Shown: positions 28,101-38,046, counted from the stretch's first letter. The stretch: DNA of 64,000 nucleotides from Clostridia bacterium (GCA_026418275.1 JAOABQ010000077.1:1-64000), one strand, 5' to 3'. Program-made: numbers and translations. Notes: generated from the letters alone by a model not told the origin.

Positions 28101-28331
28101 ATGAGTATTATTGATGGAAAATACGATTGTAAAATTAACAAAATACCCTTTAAACAATTGAATAATTCGGCGCTGGTTATAGTACCCGAACCTGTATATC
28201 GGTACCCGGAAGGTCACCCATGCTACGGCTGTACATACACATTTCAAGTAAACCGTCCAAGCTGCATTATAGGGGCAAAACCCGGTAAATGTAGTTTGAG
28301 AAAGTTTGAAAAGAATTTAAGAGAAAAATAA
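28101..28331 (+). CDS. Small Cys-containing protein (76 aa)
   Basis: I do not recognise it. Four cysteines in HPCYGCTYTF and SCIIGAKPGKCS could bind one zinc. A GGGAGGAAAAG site precedes the ATG. It sits between the relaxase and coupling protein genes in the same operon, so it may act in the relaxosome or as a small regulator. Confidence 0.65.
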   Translation: MSIIDGKYDCKINKIPFKQLNNSALVIVPEPVYRYPEGHPCYGCTYTFQVNRPSCIIGAKPGKCSLRKFEKNLREK

Positions 28332-28347
28332 TATAAGGAGGTAACAT

Positions 28348-30486
28348 TTGAAGGAAATCAAAAGGAAGTTTCAAATCTCCCTGTTGATTTTTATATTAGG
28401 GTTGATAGGAAATATTTATTTTTCATCCGCTTTGCATTCTATTTTAGCCGGACAGATGAAAGTGTTGAAATTATTACCTATAGGTGAGTGTGTTATAAGT
28501 ATTGTTACTGTCAAACAGCATACAATACTTTTTTTATGCTTCCAAGGATTTGCAACTCTTCTAAGCATTCTATACCTTACTACAAACAACAAGCCCTATC
28601 AAAGCGGGCTTCGGGAAATAACTCCGCAAATCAAGACCCCTGTTCCGGCAGGTCAAAATCAGCATGGATCAGCGGCATGGCTTACAGAAAAGGAAATGGA
28701 TGCTGCCTTTAACAGTAGTACTATCCACTTGAATGACAAATTTATTAATATGCTAATTTCTAATGGGTATAGTGACATTATAGAACGCCAAGAAGAAAAA
28801 GAGAAAGAAGCATTTACCCAAACAAATTCTGGCGATATGAAAGCAGTTAAAATCCTGGTTGATCCTAAGAAAAAACTAGGTTATTTACCGCAGGGCGGTA
28901 TCGTACTTGGCCTGAAAAAACAGGACACAAATGAGAAGATGTACTTTGTAGGTGACGATATTCACACCTTATGTATAGGTGCTACACGTTCAGGAAAATC
29001 AAGGACAGTAGTTTTGCAATCCATCTGCAACCTTGGGCTTGCTGCTGAAAGCATGATCATATCAGATCCCAAGGGAGAATTGTGGGCATATACTTCTCCA
29101 TTTCTTAAACGGCTTGGCTATAAGGTCGTTACCATTGACTTTAAAAATCCTCTTAAAAGTCAGAGATATAATTTTTTACAACCTATAATAGATGCCGTTG
29201 ACAGGGATGATATAGCAAAAGCTGTTGATGCAACCTGGGATTTGACTGCTGCACTTGTAGGTGAGCCCAAAGGTGAACGTATATGGACAGATGGGGAAGC
29301 ATCAATAATTGCAAGTGCAATTATGAGTGTAGTATATGACAATCGTCAGGAAGAAAACCGCAGATATCAAAATCTTACCAATGTTTACTTCTTTATTGCT
29401 GAGATGTGCAAGGCAGTAAACAATAAAATGCCTATCATTGAGTATGTAAAGCACCTCGAAAACGGCCATCCTGCAAAGGCACTGCTGGCAATTTCCGAGG
29501 TTGCCCCTTCAAAGACAAGAGGCAGCTTTTATACGGCGGCGCTGACTACACTTAGGCTGTTTACCAATCCAATGATAAATTCCATGTCATGTATTTCGGA
29601 CTATGATCCAAGAATTCTCGCAGATGACAAAACAGCTTTATTTATTATCCTGCCTGATGAAAAAACAACCTATTACACAATAGCTAGTCTTTTGGTATCA
29701 CAACATTACGAACAGCTTGTAAACATTGCAGATGAAAGGGGGGGCCGCCTTCTAAACAGGGTTAATTTTCTTTTAGATGAGTTTGGAAATTTTGCAACTA
29801 TACCAAGCTTTGCAAACAAACTTACAGTAGGCGGTGGCAGAGGTATGCGGTTTAATTTATTCTTACAGGGCTTTTCCCAGCTTGATGAAAAATATGATAA
29901 GGAGGTTGCAAAAACAATTAAGGGGAACTGTCAGGTATGGATTTATTTACAGACAGATGACCTTGAAACACTGGAAGAAATATCAAAAAAGCTTGGGAAT
30001 TATACCGTATCCACCTATTCTCTTAGTTCTTCACATGCAAAATATTCAACACCTTCAAGTTCACACAGCATAAACCTCACAGGCAGAGCCTTACTTACTG
30101 CAGACGAAGTAAGGCTTATTTCACGCCCTTACAGCCTTATAACCTCCCGCTCCAACCCGGCAATCATGTATTCTCCCGACATATCGGAATGGAGCTTTAA
30201 TAAAATGCTTGGACTTGGAGATAAGGAACATAACCGCAGAGTACGTGAAATCAGGGAAAAACGCAGAAAGTCAAGAGCAGCGAAGCTTTCTGAAATGGAT
30301 TTGTGGAATATATGGAAAATCTATATTGCCTACTGTGAACAACAGGAACAGCCTTCAAATCCAAGTCTTAAAGCCTGCATCCAAAATACCAATAAAGGAA
30401 GGAGTGCAGCAGATGCGTTATTTAACGATCAATTGGTGGACTTAAAGGAATGTGACATAAAAGAACTCACTGATAATTCATTCTAA
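28348..30486 (+). CDS. virD4: VirD4/TraG-type coupling protein
   Basis: This 712-residue hexameric ATPase would deliver the relaxase-DNA complex to the secretion channel. Two N-terminal membrane segments (residues about 8-30 and 50-75) precede the ATPase domain with Walker A GATRSGKS (211-218) and Walker B NFLLDEFGNF (about 473-482). An SDPKGELW segment also matches the family. The start is TTG 28348 with AAGGAGG eight bases upstream. It is the first large gene of the transfer operon. Confidence 0.92.
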   Translation: MKEIKRKFQISLLIFILGLIGNIYFSSALHSILAGQMKVLKLLPIGECVISIVTVKQHTILFLCFQGFATLLSILYLTTNNKPYQSGLREITPQIKTPVPAGQNQHGSAAWLTEKEMDAAFNSSTIHLNDKFINMLISNGYSDIIERQEEKEKEAFTQTNSGDMKAVKILVDPKKKLGYLPQGGIVLGLKKQDTNEKMYFVGDDIHTLCIGATRSGKSRTVVLQSICNLGLAAESMIISDPKGELWAYTSPFLKRLGYKVVTIDFKNPLKSQRYNFLQPIIDAVDRDDIAKAVDATWDLTAALVGEPKGERIWTDGEASIIASAIMSVVYDNRQEENRRYQNLTNVYFFIAEMCKAVNNKMPIIEYVKHLENGHPAKALLAISEVAPSKTRGSFYTAALTTLRLFTNPMINSMSCISDYDPRILADDKTALFIILPDEKTTYYTIASLLVSQHYEQLVNIADERGGRLLNRVNFLLDEFGNFATIPSFANKLTVGGGRGMRFNLFLQGFSQLDEKYDKEVAKTIKGNCQVWIYLQTDDLETLEEISKKLGNYTVSTYSLSSSHAKYSTPSSSHSINLTGRALLTADEVRLISRPYSLITSRSNPAIMYSPDISEWSFNKMLGLGDKEHNRRVREIREKRRKSRAAKLSEMDLWNIWKIYIAYCEQQEQPSNPSLKACIQNTNKGRSAADALFNDQLVDLKECDIKELTDNSF

Positions 30487-30503
30487 AAAAGAAGGAGAAT
30501 CCT

Positions 30504-30869
30504 ATGAAAGAAATTACCAAACAAATTAGAAAATCAAGTATGTTAAAACTCAGGAAAAAACTTTCGGTAGCAATATGTCTGGCATGTATCACCATAGCAT
30601 CAGCTACATCAGTTTTTGCAGATAGTGTATCAGACAGTAAAATTGCGAAAGGTACTGAAAAACTCATGGCAGATGTAACAACATGGTTAATGGTACTTGC
30701 TCCTGTAGCAGCGGGTTTGCTTATTATCTACTTCTGTATACGAAGGTCTGCGGCCGATGAGATGGATCAAAAGAAGTGGAATAACCGAATAGTAGTAGCC
30801 ATTGTGTCTTGTATAGGAGCCGTACTTGGTTCGGCAACATTGAATCTTATTATCGGTTACTACAAATAA
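30504..30869 (+). CDS. VirB2-like pilin/TrbC-type protein
   Basis: This 121-residue protein has a long basic N-terminus, a hydrophobic signal segment ending in SVFADS (likely signal peptidase site) and two membrane helices separated by a short basic loop (RRSAADEMDQKKW). This is the VirB2/TrbC layout seen in pilin-like conjugation proteins of Gram-positive ICEs. An AGAAGGAG site precedes the ATG. It is probably a channel subunit in the membrane rather than a true extended pilus. Confidence 0.75.
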   Translation: MKEITKQIRKSSMLKLRKKLSVAICLACITIASATSVFADSVSDSKIAKGTEKLMADVTTWLMVLAPVAAGLLIIYFCIRRSAADEMDQKKWNNRIVVAIVSCIGAVLGSATLNLIIGYYK

Positions 30870-30941
30870 GATTTTATCCAGCACTTTATGTTTTCCAAGT
30901 TAAAAACAATAAAAATATAAAATAGTAGGAGGATGTTAAAC

Positions 30942-31187
30942 ATGAGGAACACCACAAATAAATTATATATTAATGCATTAAATGAAGTTTCCAGATTTAA
31001 AACAAAGGTAATGGAGGTATTGAGAAAAAACAGCGGAGAGGGCTTTGTAGATACGGCAGTTAAAATTTTAATCAGCGTAGTTATCGGAGCGCTTGTTTTA
31101 GGTGGGCTTTATCTGCTGTTTAAGGACACTGTTCTCCCAACACTCACGCAAAAGATTATTGATATGTTCAATTTTAAAGCCAACTAA
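30942..31187 (+). CDS. Small DUF6133-like membrane protein with prepilin-like motif (81 aa)
   Basis: It has a basic N-terminus, then KNSGEGFVDTAVKILISVV and a hydrophobic segment ending before LFKDTVLPTLTQKI. The GEGFVD motif directly before the membrane segment is shared with the DUF4320-like protein at 38047 (GEGYTD) and resembles the class III prepilin cleavage region of Flp/TadE proteins. The ATG at 30942 has AGGAGG nine bases before it; an ATG at 30933 overlaps that site and is rejected. Confidence 0.7.
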   Translation: MRNTTNKLYINALNEVSRFKTKVMEVLRKNSGEGFVDTAVKILISVVIGALVLGGLYLLFKDTVLPTLTQKIIDMFNFKAN

Positions 31188-31203
31188 ACATTTGGGAACT
31201 AAC

Positions 31204-31245
31204 CGGAGCCTGTAAAATCAAATATACAGGCTCCGTTCTACTTTT
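31204..31245 (+). terminator. Hairpin between pilin-like genes and virB6
   Basis: CGGAGCCTGT (31204-31213) pairs perfectly with ACAGGCTCCG (31226-31235), followed by TTCTACTTTT. The T-tract is imperfect, so it may be a leaky terminator or an mRNA-stabilising hairpin favouring the upstream small subunits. Confidence 0.55.
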
Positions 31246-31261
31246 GGAAGGTGGAATGTGA

Positions 31262-32095
31262 TTGGAAGTATTATTGGTAGCGTTGATTGTTGCAATCCTA
31301 ACAGGTTGTCTTGCATATGTGAACAATATTTTGTCGGGACTTGTGCCCATTACGTTACATGCTGAAAGATATATGACAACACTGCTTGGAACAGATGCTT
31401 TTTCACAAATTTTTAATATATTCTTTGGCTTTGGAATCAGCCTTATTGTATTAAAATTTCTTAAAAAAGGATTTGAAACCTACATACTTTGGACAGAAGG
31501 GGATGCTGATGCAGACCCCCTTTTTCTTCTTACAAACTTTTTCAAGGCTATAGCTATTGCAGTTTCATTTCCGGTTCTTTACGGCTGGCTTGCCAATATT
31601 GTGGATGAACTCACCAATAAGCTTTTGACGACAGTTGGGAACAGTATGCAGGAAAATTTTTCAGCATTTGTGAGCGGTATATCCTCTGCTGGATTATTCA
31701 CTGGAATTGTGTCCTTAATCTTCTTCATTGTTTTCTTTCTACTTTATGTACAATTCCTGATGCGTGGTCTTGAAATTCTAATTTTAAGAATTGGCGTACC
31801 TGTAGCATGTGTTGGACTTTTGGACAGTGATAAAGGTGTATTCCGAAGCTATATGCAGAAGTTTTTTCAAAGCACCCTTGCAGTTATTGTACAAGTCACT
31901 CTAGCTAAAATAAGTGTTGGATTAATGCTCAACGGCCATGCTTTTTGGGGACTTGCAGCAGTTACCCTCTCAGTAAGAGCCCCTAAATTTCTTCAGGAAT
32001 TCATGATCATGTCCGGTGGCAGTCCTTCAGGAGTAATGGGGACTGTATATCAATCAGTGCGATTGGTACAGATGGCAAAGGGCGCATTTAAGTAA
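31262..32095 (+). CDS. VirB6/TrbL-like channel protein, CD1112 family
   Basis: This 277-residue polytopic membrane protein has about six hydrophobic segments and the conserved VPVACVGLLDSDKGVFRSY loop seen in VirB6/TrbL-like proteins of clostridial conjugative transposons. It forms part of the inner-membrane channel. The start is TTG 31262 behind GGAAGGTGG. The next gene follows after fifteen bases. Confidence 0.82.
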   Translation: MEVLLVALIVAILTGCLAYVNNILSGLVPITLHAERYMTTLLGTDAFSQIFNIFFGFGISLIVLKFLKKGFETYILWTEGDADADPLFLLTNFFKAIAIAVSFPVLYGWLANIVDELTNKLLTTVGNSMQENFSAFVSGISSAGLFTGIVSLIFFIVFFLLYVQFLMRGLEILILRIGVPVACVGLLDSDKGVFRSYMQKFFQSTLAVIVQVTLAKISVGLMLNGHAFWGLAAVTLSVRAPKFLQEFMIMSGGSPSGVMGTVYQSVRLVQMAKGAFK

Positions 32096-32110
32096 TGGGG
32101 GACTTGGGAT

Positions 32111-32320
32111 ATGGATCTATTAAAGCAATTGGCGGATGCCATCGTTATACTTATTCGTGTAGGAGCAGCCTTTCGGTTGGTCTACTGCCTTGTGCGGATG
32201 GGAATGAATGAAGAAGAATCGGCTATGTATAAGAGAAGGGCAAAAAACAGTGTTGTATTTTATATTATTGCAGAAAGCATATGGCAGTTGAAGGAAATTA
32301 TACTCAGCTATTATCAGTAA
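32111..32320 (+). CDS. Small two-helix membrane protein of the transfer operon (69 aa)
   Basis: Two hydrophobic segments (about residues 5-28 and 46-65) flank a charged loop (NEEESAMYKRRAKN). I do not recognise a named family, but it lies between virB6 and the PrgI-like gene and is conserved in size with small membrane proteins found there in related ICEs. It is likely a channel component. Confidence 0.65.
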   Translation: MDLLKQLADAIVILIRVGAAFRLVYCLVRMGMNEEESAMYKRRAKNSVVFYIIAESIWQLKEIILSYYQ

Positions 32321-32335
32321 ATGGAGGGTTAATCG

Positions 32336-32668
32336 TTGAACGGAAATGAAAAAGACACACTATATATTCCACTTGGACTTAAAGTCAAACCTGAAATATT
32401 TGATGGTTTTGGAAAGGAAGAGCTTTTCAAATCGGCTGTTACTACCGTTACAGCAGGGATAGCGGATATTATTTTTTATCTGCTATCCCAAAATGTAGCT
32501 GTTACTATTGTCATTATTCTTGCCTCCATTGCCGGAAGTGTCATGGTATTTACTAAAGATAAAACAAACCTGTCGGCAGCAGATCAAATATGTAATATGA
32601 TCCGGTTTTCCAAAATGCAAAAACGATATCCATACAAATATCTTGATGAATGGGAGATACAGGGATGA
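32336..32668 (+). CDS. PrgI/VirB3-like protein
   Basis: This 110-residue protein has an LYIPLGLKVKPEIFDGFGKE start, two adjacent membrane segments (residues about 37-72) and a short basic tail, the PrgI/VirB3 pattern. VirB3-like proteins link the VirB4 ATPase to the membrane channel. The start is TTG 32336 with GGAGGG eight bases before. Its TGA overlaps the next ATG (ATGA). Confidence 0.8.
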   Translation: MNGNEKDTLYIPLGLKVKPEIFDGFGKEELFKSAVTTVTAGIADIIFYLLSQNVAVTIVIILASIAGSVMVFTKDKTNLSAADQICNMIRFSKMQKRYPYKYLDEWEIQG

Positions 32669-33210
32669 TATATTTGACTTTCTCAGCTTTGGCAGGGATT
32701 ATCACCGACATCACACTAAAGAGAACATTAAAATTAAAGTCATACCCCTTTACGGTAATCTTAAGTTTGATACTGGCATTCATACTTACCAAAGCCTTTG
32801 ATAATCACCTGCTGATAATCAAAGGCTTAGTTTTTTTTGAGATACTTTTATTCACCGCATATCATGATGCTATGACAAAAGAGATTCCAAATATTGTGCA
32901 TCTTCTTATCTTATTGACGGCACTAATTTCTTTTCACCCTTTAAGCTCAATCATTGGATTTTTTGTTGTACCTCTCCCCTATCTTTTAACTGCATTGCTT
33001 AAGGATGGGGGGATTGGGGGCGGTGACATCAAACTTATGGGGGCTTGCGGCTTTATGCTGGGTGTTTGGGGAGGCGTTTTTGCTGGTATTGCAGGGTTGA
33101 CTTTAGCCGTTACTTTTAACCTTGTTAAATGTAAGAAACGACAGGATAGTTTTCCGCTTGCCCCTTACCTTTCATTAGGATGCGTTATTGCATATTTAAT
33201 ATTTCAATAA
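32665..33210 (+). CDS. A24-type prepilin peptidase (TadV/CpaA-like)
   Basis: This 181-residue membrane aspartyl protease cleaves and may methylate class III prepilins. The two catalytic aspartates are visible: Asp68 in AYHDAMTKEIPN and Asp121 in GGGDIKLMG. It lacks the long N-terminal zinc domain of PilD, as expected for the TadV/CpaA type. The ATG at 32665 overlaps the preceding stop by four bases; the ORF extends 15 bases further 5' but without need. It implies prepilin substrates within this ICE. Confidence 0.88.
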   Translation: MIYLTFSALAGIITDITLKRTLKLKSYPFTVILSLILAFILTKAFDNHLLIIKGLVFFEILLFTAYHDAMTKEIPNIVHLLILLTALISFHPLSSIIGFFVVPLPYLLTALLKDGGIGGGDIKLMGACGFMLGVWGGVFAGIAGLTLAVTFNLVKCKKRQDSFPLAPYLSLGCVIAYLIFQ

Positions 33211-33229
33211 AAATACAGGAGGCATATCC

Positions 33230-34075
33230 ATGAATTTTAGGAACTTGCTAAAAAACAGAACAGTTCTAGGGCTTATATGTATTGGACTATCTCTTTTAAT
33301 TTGCTTTGGGATTACACCGCTTTTCAATAGTGCCTTAAAATCCCAAACCGAAATTATACGGGTAACAAAAAATATCCGAAAGGGAGATCCGGTAACCAAG
33401 GACAACACGCAAAAGATAAAAGTAGGAGCATATAATCTGCCTCACAATATACTTAAAGACACAAGTGAGTTAACAAACAAGTTTGCTGCTGCCGATTTGG
33501 CGGTTGGAGACTATGTCTTAACATCAAAACTAACGGACAAGCCTTATGAAGAAAATGAATATCTGTATAAGCTGGATGGTACAAAAAAAGCCATATCCGT
33601 AAGTATAAAGAATTTTGCACTGGGACTTTCGGGTAAGCTGAAATCAGGTGATATTGTTTCAATCATAGCATCGGATTACGGCGATATGCGAGAAACTTTC
33701 ATACCACCACCGTTACAATACGTTGAAGTTTTGGCAGTAACTACTTCAAAGGGTACAGACGAAAACTTACAGGCAACTGACCAGAAAGCTCAAGAAAAGC
33801 AACTTCCCTCTACTGTAACCCTGCTCGCAAATACTTTTCAAGCAAAAACTTTAGCTGAGCTTGAATCAAAAAGCAAAATCCATATAGCACTTGTCTACAG
33901 AGGGGATGAAAGCACATCAAAAAAATTTCTTAAAGCTCAGGACGACATCAATAAGAACGATTTATCTGAAAGAACATACTCTGAGCAGAAAGTGCCAGCA
34001 CTAAACCCAACTCCCACTCCATTTAAAACACAGACTATTCAACCTGTACAGGGAGGAAAGAAAAATGCACAATAA
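33230..34075 (+). CDS. CpaB/RcpC-like SAF-domain protein
   Basis: This 281-residue protein has an N-terminal membrane anchor (residues about 12-32), then a SAF domain (ITKDNTQKIKVGAY-like region at about 45-100) and a CpaB-type beta domain (about 115-230), with a Pro/Thr-rich tail. In Tad systems CpaB sits at the outer layers of the pilus machine; in a Gram-positive cell its role must be different, perhaps at the cell wall. ACAGGAGG precedes the ATG. It overlaps the next gene by eleven bases. Confidence 0.8.
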   Translation: MNFRNLLKNRTVLGLICIGLSLLICFGITPLFNSALKSQTEIIRVTKNIRKGDPVTKDNTQKIKVGAYNLPHNILKDTSELTNKFAAADLAVGDYVLTSKLTDKPYEENEYLYKLDGTKKAISVSIKNFALGLSGKLKSGDIVSIIASDYGDMRETFIPPPLQYVEVLAVTTSKGTDENLQATDQKAQEKQLPSTVTLLANTFQAKTLAELESKSKIHIALVYRGDESTSKKFLKAQDDINKNDLSERTYSEQKVPALNPTPTPFKTQTIQPVQGGKKNAQ

Positions 34076-34808
34076 TCAAATCCTAGCTGTATGGGGAAGC
34101 CCTGCAAGTGGAAAAACCCTTACAAGTGTAAAGATAGCAAACATGCTTTCTCAAAAGAAAAAGAATGTTGTCATTCTATTTTGCGACCTGTTTGTTCCAG
34201 TAATTCCTGTAATCCTTCCCTACTATAATACTGACAGCAAAAGTCTTGGGAATATTCTTTCATCGGCAGAAATTACTCAGGATAAAATATTTTCAAATTG
34301 TCTGACACTAAAGAAGAACAGCTATTTATCTTTTCTAGGCTACCAAAAGAGTGAAAGTGTTTTTACATACCCTGCTTATACAAAATCAAGCGCAGTGGAT
34401 TTAATGATTCAGCTTAGACACATTGCTGATTATATCATTGTTGACTGTACCAGCCATATATCTGCTGATATTCTTTCAACAACGGCGCTTGAAATATCTG
34501 ATGCAGTTTTACGGTTAGGTAGTTGTGATTTAAAAGGGGTGTCCTACTTTTCTTCACAACTTCCCTATCTATTTGAAAGACGGTTTAATCCTGACAGGCA
34601 TATTAAAATTTTATCAAACTACAAAATGAGCCAACCGGAAACCGAAATCAAAGAATGCTACAACGGTGTAGATTTTGAACTTCCATACTTGTCCGAGTTA
34701 GAAGAACAATATTTCACAGGCAGAATCTTAGAGGAACTGAAATCAAAGAGCGGAAAAAAGTTTGATGAAATCTTAAAAGAAGTCTTATGGGGGGTATTCA
34801 ATGAATAA
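34065..34808 (+). CDS. TadZ/CpaE-like P-loop ATPase
   Basis: This 247-residue protein has a P-loop in ILAVWGSPASGKTLTSVK and a MinD-like core (VVILFCDLFVP, YIIVDCTSHIS). TadZ/CpaE proteins localise Tad pilus machinery at the pole. It overlaps cpaB and the cpaF-like gene on either side (eleven and eight bases), a tightly coupled block. Confidence 0.78.
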   Translation: MHNNQILAVWGSPASGKTLTSVKIANMLSQKKKNVVILFCDLFVPVIPVILPYYNTDSKSLGNILSSAEITQDKIFSNCLTLKKNSYLSFLGYQKSESVFTYPAYTKSSAVDLMIQLRHIADYIIVDCTSHISADILSTTALEISDAVLRLGSCDLKGVSYFSSQLPYLFERRFNPDRHIKILSNYKMSQPETEIKECYNGVDFELPYLSELEEQYFTGRILEELKSKSGKKFDEILKEVLWGVFNE

Positions 34809-36150
34809 TGCAAGTCTTTTTTTTGAAGCAGAAAGTATAAAGAAAACCCTTTCAGAAGTATTGAAGGGAGTACAAGAGTATATTTCAAGAAAATATTCAA
34901 GTCTCATATCTGATAAAGCGGATGAGCAAAAGGAACAAATTAAGCTGTATATTTCAAAATACCTTTTAGATTATAGGCTAGGGGTTGAAGGATACAGCTT
35001 CGAAAATCTTGTTGAAAGAATTTACTCAGAGATGGCAGAGTTTTCATTTCTCACCAAATTTCTTTTTTCGAAGGATGTCGAGGAAATTAATGTGAATTCA
35101 TGGAAGGATATTAAAATAACCTATGCAACAGGTGATATCAGACCTACAAAGGAACACTTTAGCAGTCCTGAACATGCTCTTGATGTGATTCGCCGACTTC
35201 TTCACAAATCCGGGATGATACTGGACTATTCTCAACCTATTATAAGGGGGCATTTATCTAATAATATTCGAATCACGGTCTTTGGTAATCCAATTATAGA
35301 CAAGGACAAAGGCGTGGCGGCTTCCATTCGTATTGTAAACCCACAAAAACTTGAACGTAAAGACTTCGTCACTAACGGTACTTCAACCGCTGAGATGCTT
35401 GACTTCCTTTCCCTCATTTTGCGATATGGAGTCAGTATATGTGTAACAGGGGCAACTTCAAGCGGTAAAACCACGATCATGAGTTGGCTCTTATCAACGA
35501 GTCCCGATGATAAACGAATATTTACCATTGAAAACGGATGCCGGGAATTTAATCTGGTAAAAGAAGATGAAAACGGGAACATAGTGAATAGTGTGGTTCA
35601 TACAGCAACTAAATTCTGTGATGATATCACTCAGAATATCGATCAGGAAAAGCTATTGGAATTTGCACTAACATCAAATCCAGACATTATTTGTGTGGGT
35701 GAGATGAAATCGGCAGAAGCATTTGCCGCTCAGGAAGCAGCTCGAACGGGCCATGCGGTTATAACCACAACCCATGCCAATTCTTGCGAATCAACTTACC
35801 ATCGAATGGTTACACTCTGCAAGCAGAAATATGATATCAACGATCAAACGCTATATAATCTTGTTACCGAAGCCTTTCCCATTGTAATGTTTGTTAAAAA
35901 ACTTGAAGATAATACAAGAAAAGTTATGGAGATTACAGAGTGTGAGATTTTACCTGACGGGAGCAGAAAAATTCGTACTCTTTTCCGGTTTAATGTAAAA
36001 GAAAACCGTATCTTAGAAAACGGAGTTAAAGTCATTGGAGAATTTGAGAGGGTTTCCAGTATATCCGACGGATTGAAAAAGCGGCTTTTGGAAAACGGTA
36101 TGCCTCTGAAAACACTTAACCAGTTTATTGTAGGGGGTGAGATCAATTGA
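34801..36150 (+). CDS. CpaF/TadA-type secretion ATPase
   Basis: This 449-residue type II/IV secretion ATPase has Walker A GATSSGKT (217-224), Walker B-like IICVGEMKSAEAF and the His box GHAVITTTHANS. It is the motor of Tad pili and is also related to VirB11, so here it could drive either machine. It overlaps tadZ by eight bases and tadB by four. Confidence 0.9.
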   Translation: MNNASLFFEAESIKKTLSEVLKGVQEYISRKYSSLISDKADEQKEQIKLYISKYLLDYRLGVEGYSFENLVERIYSEMAEFSFLTKFLFSKDVEEINVNSWKDIKITYATGDIRPTKEHFSSPEHALDVIRRLLHKSGMILDYSQPIIRGHLSNNIRITVFGNPIIDKDKGVAASIRIVNPQKLERKDFVTNGTSTAEMLDFLSLILRYGVSICVTGATSSGKTTIMSWLLSTSPDDKRIFTIENGCREFNLVKEDENGNIVNSVVHTATKFCDDITQNIDQEKLLEFALTSNPDIICVGEMKSAEAFAAQEAARTGHAVITTTHANSCESTYHRMVTLCKQKYDINDQTLYNLVTEAFPIVMFVKKLEDNTRKVMEITECEILPDGSRKIRTLFRFNVKENRILENGVKVIGEFERVSSISDGLKKRLLENGMPLKTLNQFIVGGEIN

Positions 36151-37076
36151 CAGTACTTATATGTATAGCTTTTATCGGTATTATTTCAGGCAGCTTTATT
36201 ATCTTCAAAATATCTCCCATGGAATTTACTGATAACCTGATAAAGCATGTTCAACGCCAAGATAATTCCATAAAAGCAAGAATAACGGCAGCTACGAAAA
36301 AGAAGAAGGTTAAAGGGATAAAGCTTATTATAAAGGAAGCAAAAGAAATACTTGAAGCCACCAATAAAAGCAGTAAGTTTCTCACACTTTGTATAGGATC
36401 GTTTGCGATGTTCATTGCGGGAGTATTCATTTCAATAATGATATCAAATCTATTTCTAATTCCAGTCCTCGCCATAGGAATGGGATTATTACCATTTTGG
36501 TACATCCTTTTTACAGCAGCCTTTTATAAAAAGCAGCTTAACTCCGAGCTTGAAACGGCCTTGTCTGTTATTACTGCTTCATATTTAAGGACTGAAAGCA
36601 TTATTATTGCGGTGGACGAGAACATAACCTATTTAAATCCGCCTGTGGCTGACGTATTCAGAGGATTTCTAACGCAAACAAGGCTTATAAACTCCAATAT
36701 CGGACTTGCCCTTGAAAGACTTAAAGACAAAATCGACAACAATGTATTCCGTGAGTGGTGCGATGCCTTAATTGCCTGTCAGGAGGATAAAACACTGAAA
36801 AGCACCCTGCTCCCTATTGTTTCAAGGCTGTCTGATGTAAGAATTGTAACATCCGAGCTTGAATATCTGCTTTATGAACCCATGAAAGAATTTATAACCA
36901 TGGCAATTCTTTTGATAGGCAACATTCCCCTGCTGTATTTTCTCAATCGGAGCTGGTTTAATACCTTATTGTTTCACCCAATGGGAAAGCTGGTCCTTGC
37001 TATTACAGGAGTAGTAATGTTTATATCACTTGCAGCAGTAATACGATTAACCAAACCCATTGACTATAAACGGTAA
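36147..37076 (+). CDS. TadB-like type II secretion F protein
   Basis: This 309-residue membrane platform protein has an N-terminal membrane helix, a pair of central hydrophobic segments (residues about 80-130), a T2SSF cytoplasmic domain (LETALSVITASYLRTE, CDALIACQED) and C-terminal helices. TadB with TadC forms the platform on which the CpaF motor acts. The start is TTG 36147, overlapping cpaF. Confidence 0.82.
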   Translation: MTVLICIAFIGIISGSFIIFKISPMEFTDNLIKHVQRQDNSIKARITAATKKKKVKGIKLIIKEAKEILEATNKSSKFLTLCIGSFAMFIAGVFISIMISNLFLIPVLAIGMGLLPFWYILFTAAFYKKQLNSELETALSVITASYLRTESIIIAVDENITYLNPPVADVFRGFLTQTRLINSNIGLALERLKDKIDNNVFREWCDALIACQEDKTLKSTLLPIVSRLSDVRIVTSELEYLLYEPMKEFITMAILLIGNIPLLYFLNRSWFNTLLFHPMGKLVLAITGVVMFISLAAVIRLTKPIDYKR

Positions 37077-37139
37077 ATTAAAAAAGGAAGGATGTCCGCA
37101 TTATGGTAGGCTATAATATTTCGGCTAGGAGGAACATGA

Positions 37140-38027
37140 ATGAGTAATGGAATAATATTTTCTATCCTTGCCATGTTTGTATTTTTTCTCTCTTGTGGCG
37201 TGTATATGGTTACCGCCGACTATCTGTCACTGCCCACCTTTAAGGCATCACTTACAGTTTTTAATGTGTCCAGACAGCAAAGACAGAAAAGGTACAGCTT
37301 TGATGCATATGTACTTGAATTGTCCTCAAAGCTTTCCCGGTTTATCCGAATCGACGAGTATAGAAAAAGAAAGCTTTCCGTAACTTTAAAATCGGCAGGA
37401 ATATATCTTTCCCCTGAGACTTACATAGCAAGAGCATGGGTAAAAGCCGGACTTGTATTTCTCGGTATAATCCCTGCGCTAATCATATTTCCGGTTCTAT
37501 CTTTTATCATGCTTTTTCTATCCATTCTTATTTATTTTAAGGAAAGACGCTCTGCCGATGAAATTATGAAGAAAAAAAGGAATGAAATTGAATCTGAGCT
37601 TTCACGTTTTGTTATGACATTAGAACAAGAATTCAAAGCAAGCAGGGATGTCTTAAAGATACTTGAGGCTTACAAGAAAAACTCAAGTCCTGCGCTACGG
37701 AATGAACTTGAAATAACTATCGCCGATATGAAATCAGGCAGCTATGAAGCTGCTCTTTCACGTTTTGAGGCAAGAGTGGGAAGTGCCATGCTCTCTGATG
37801 TGGTTAGAGGGTTATTAAGTGTTTTAAATGGTGATGACGGTAAGGTATATTTTCAAATGCTGGTGCATGACTTTAAGCAGATTGAGTTACAAAAGCTGAA
37901 ACTAATTGCGATGAAACGTCCATCAAAGATGCGAAGATACTCATTTTTTATGTTGGGTTGTTTTGTACTCATTTACATTACCGTAATGGCAATAGAGATT
38001 ATGAAAGCCTTTTCAACTATGTTCTAG
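37140..38027 (+). CDS. TadC-like type II secretion F protein
   Basis: This 295-residue protein has an N-terminal membrane helix, a central hydrophobic pair (residues about 98-135), a cytoplasmic helical domain with LSRFVMTLEQEFKASRDV and a C-terminal membrane helix. It is the second Tad platform protein. AGGAGG lies seven bases before the ATG at 37140; an overlapping ATG at 37136 stops after three codons. Confidence 0.82.
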   Translation: MSNGIIFSILAMFVFFLSCGVYMVTADYLSLPTFKASLTVFNVSRQQRQKRYSFDAYVLELSSKLSRFIRIDEYRKRKLSVTLKSAGIYLSPETYIARAWVKAGLVFLGIIPALIIFPVLSFIMLFLSILIYFKERRSADEIMKKKRNEIESELSRFVMTLEQEFKASRDVLKILEAYKKNSSPALRNELEITIADMKSGSYEAALSRFEARVGSAMLSDVVRGLLSVLNGDDGKVYFQMLVHDFKQIELQKLKLIAMKRPSKMRRYSFFMLGCFVLIYITVMAIEIMKAFSTMF

Positions 38028-38046
38028 CATGAAAGGATGTGACACT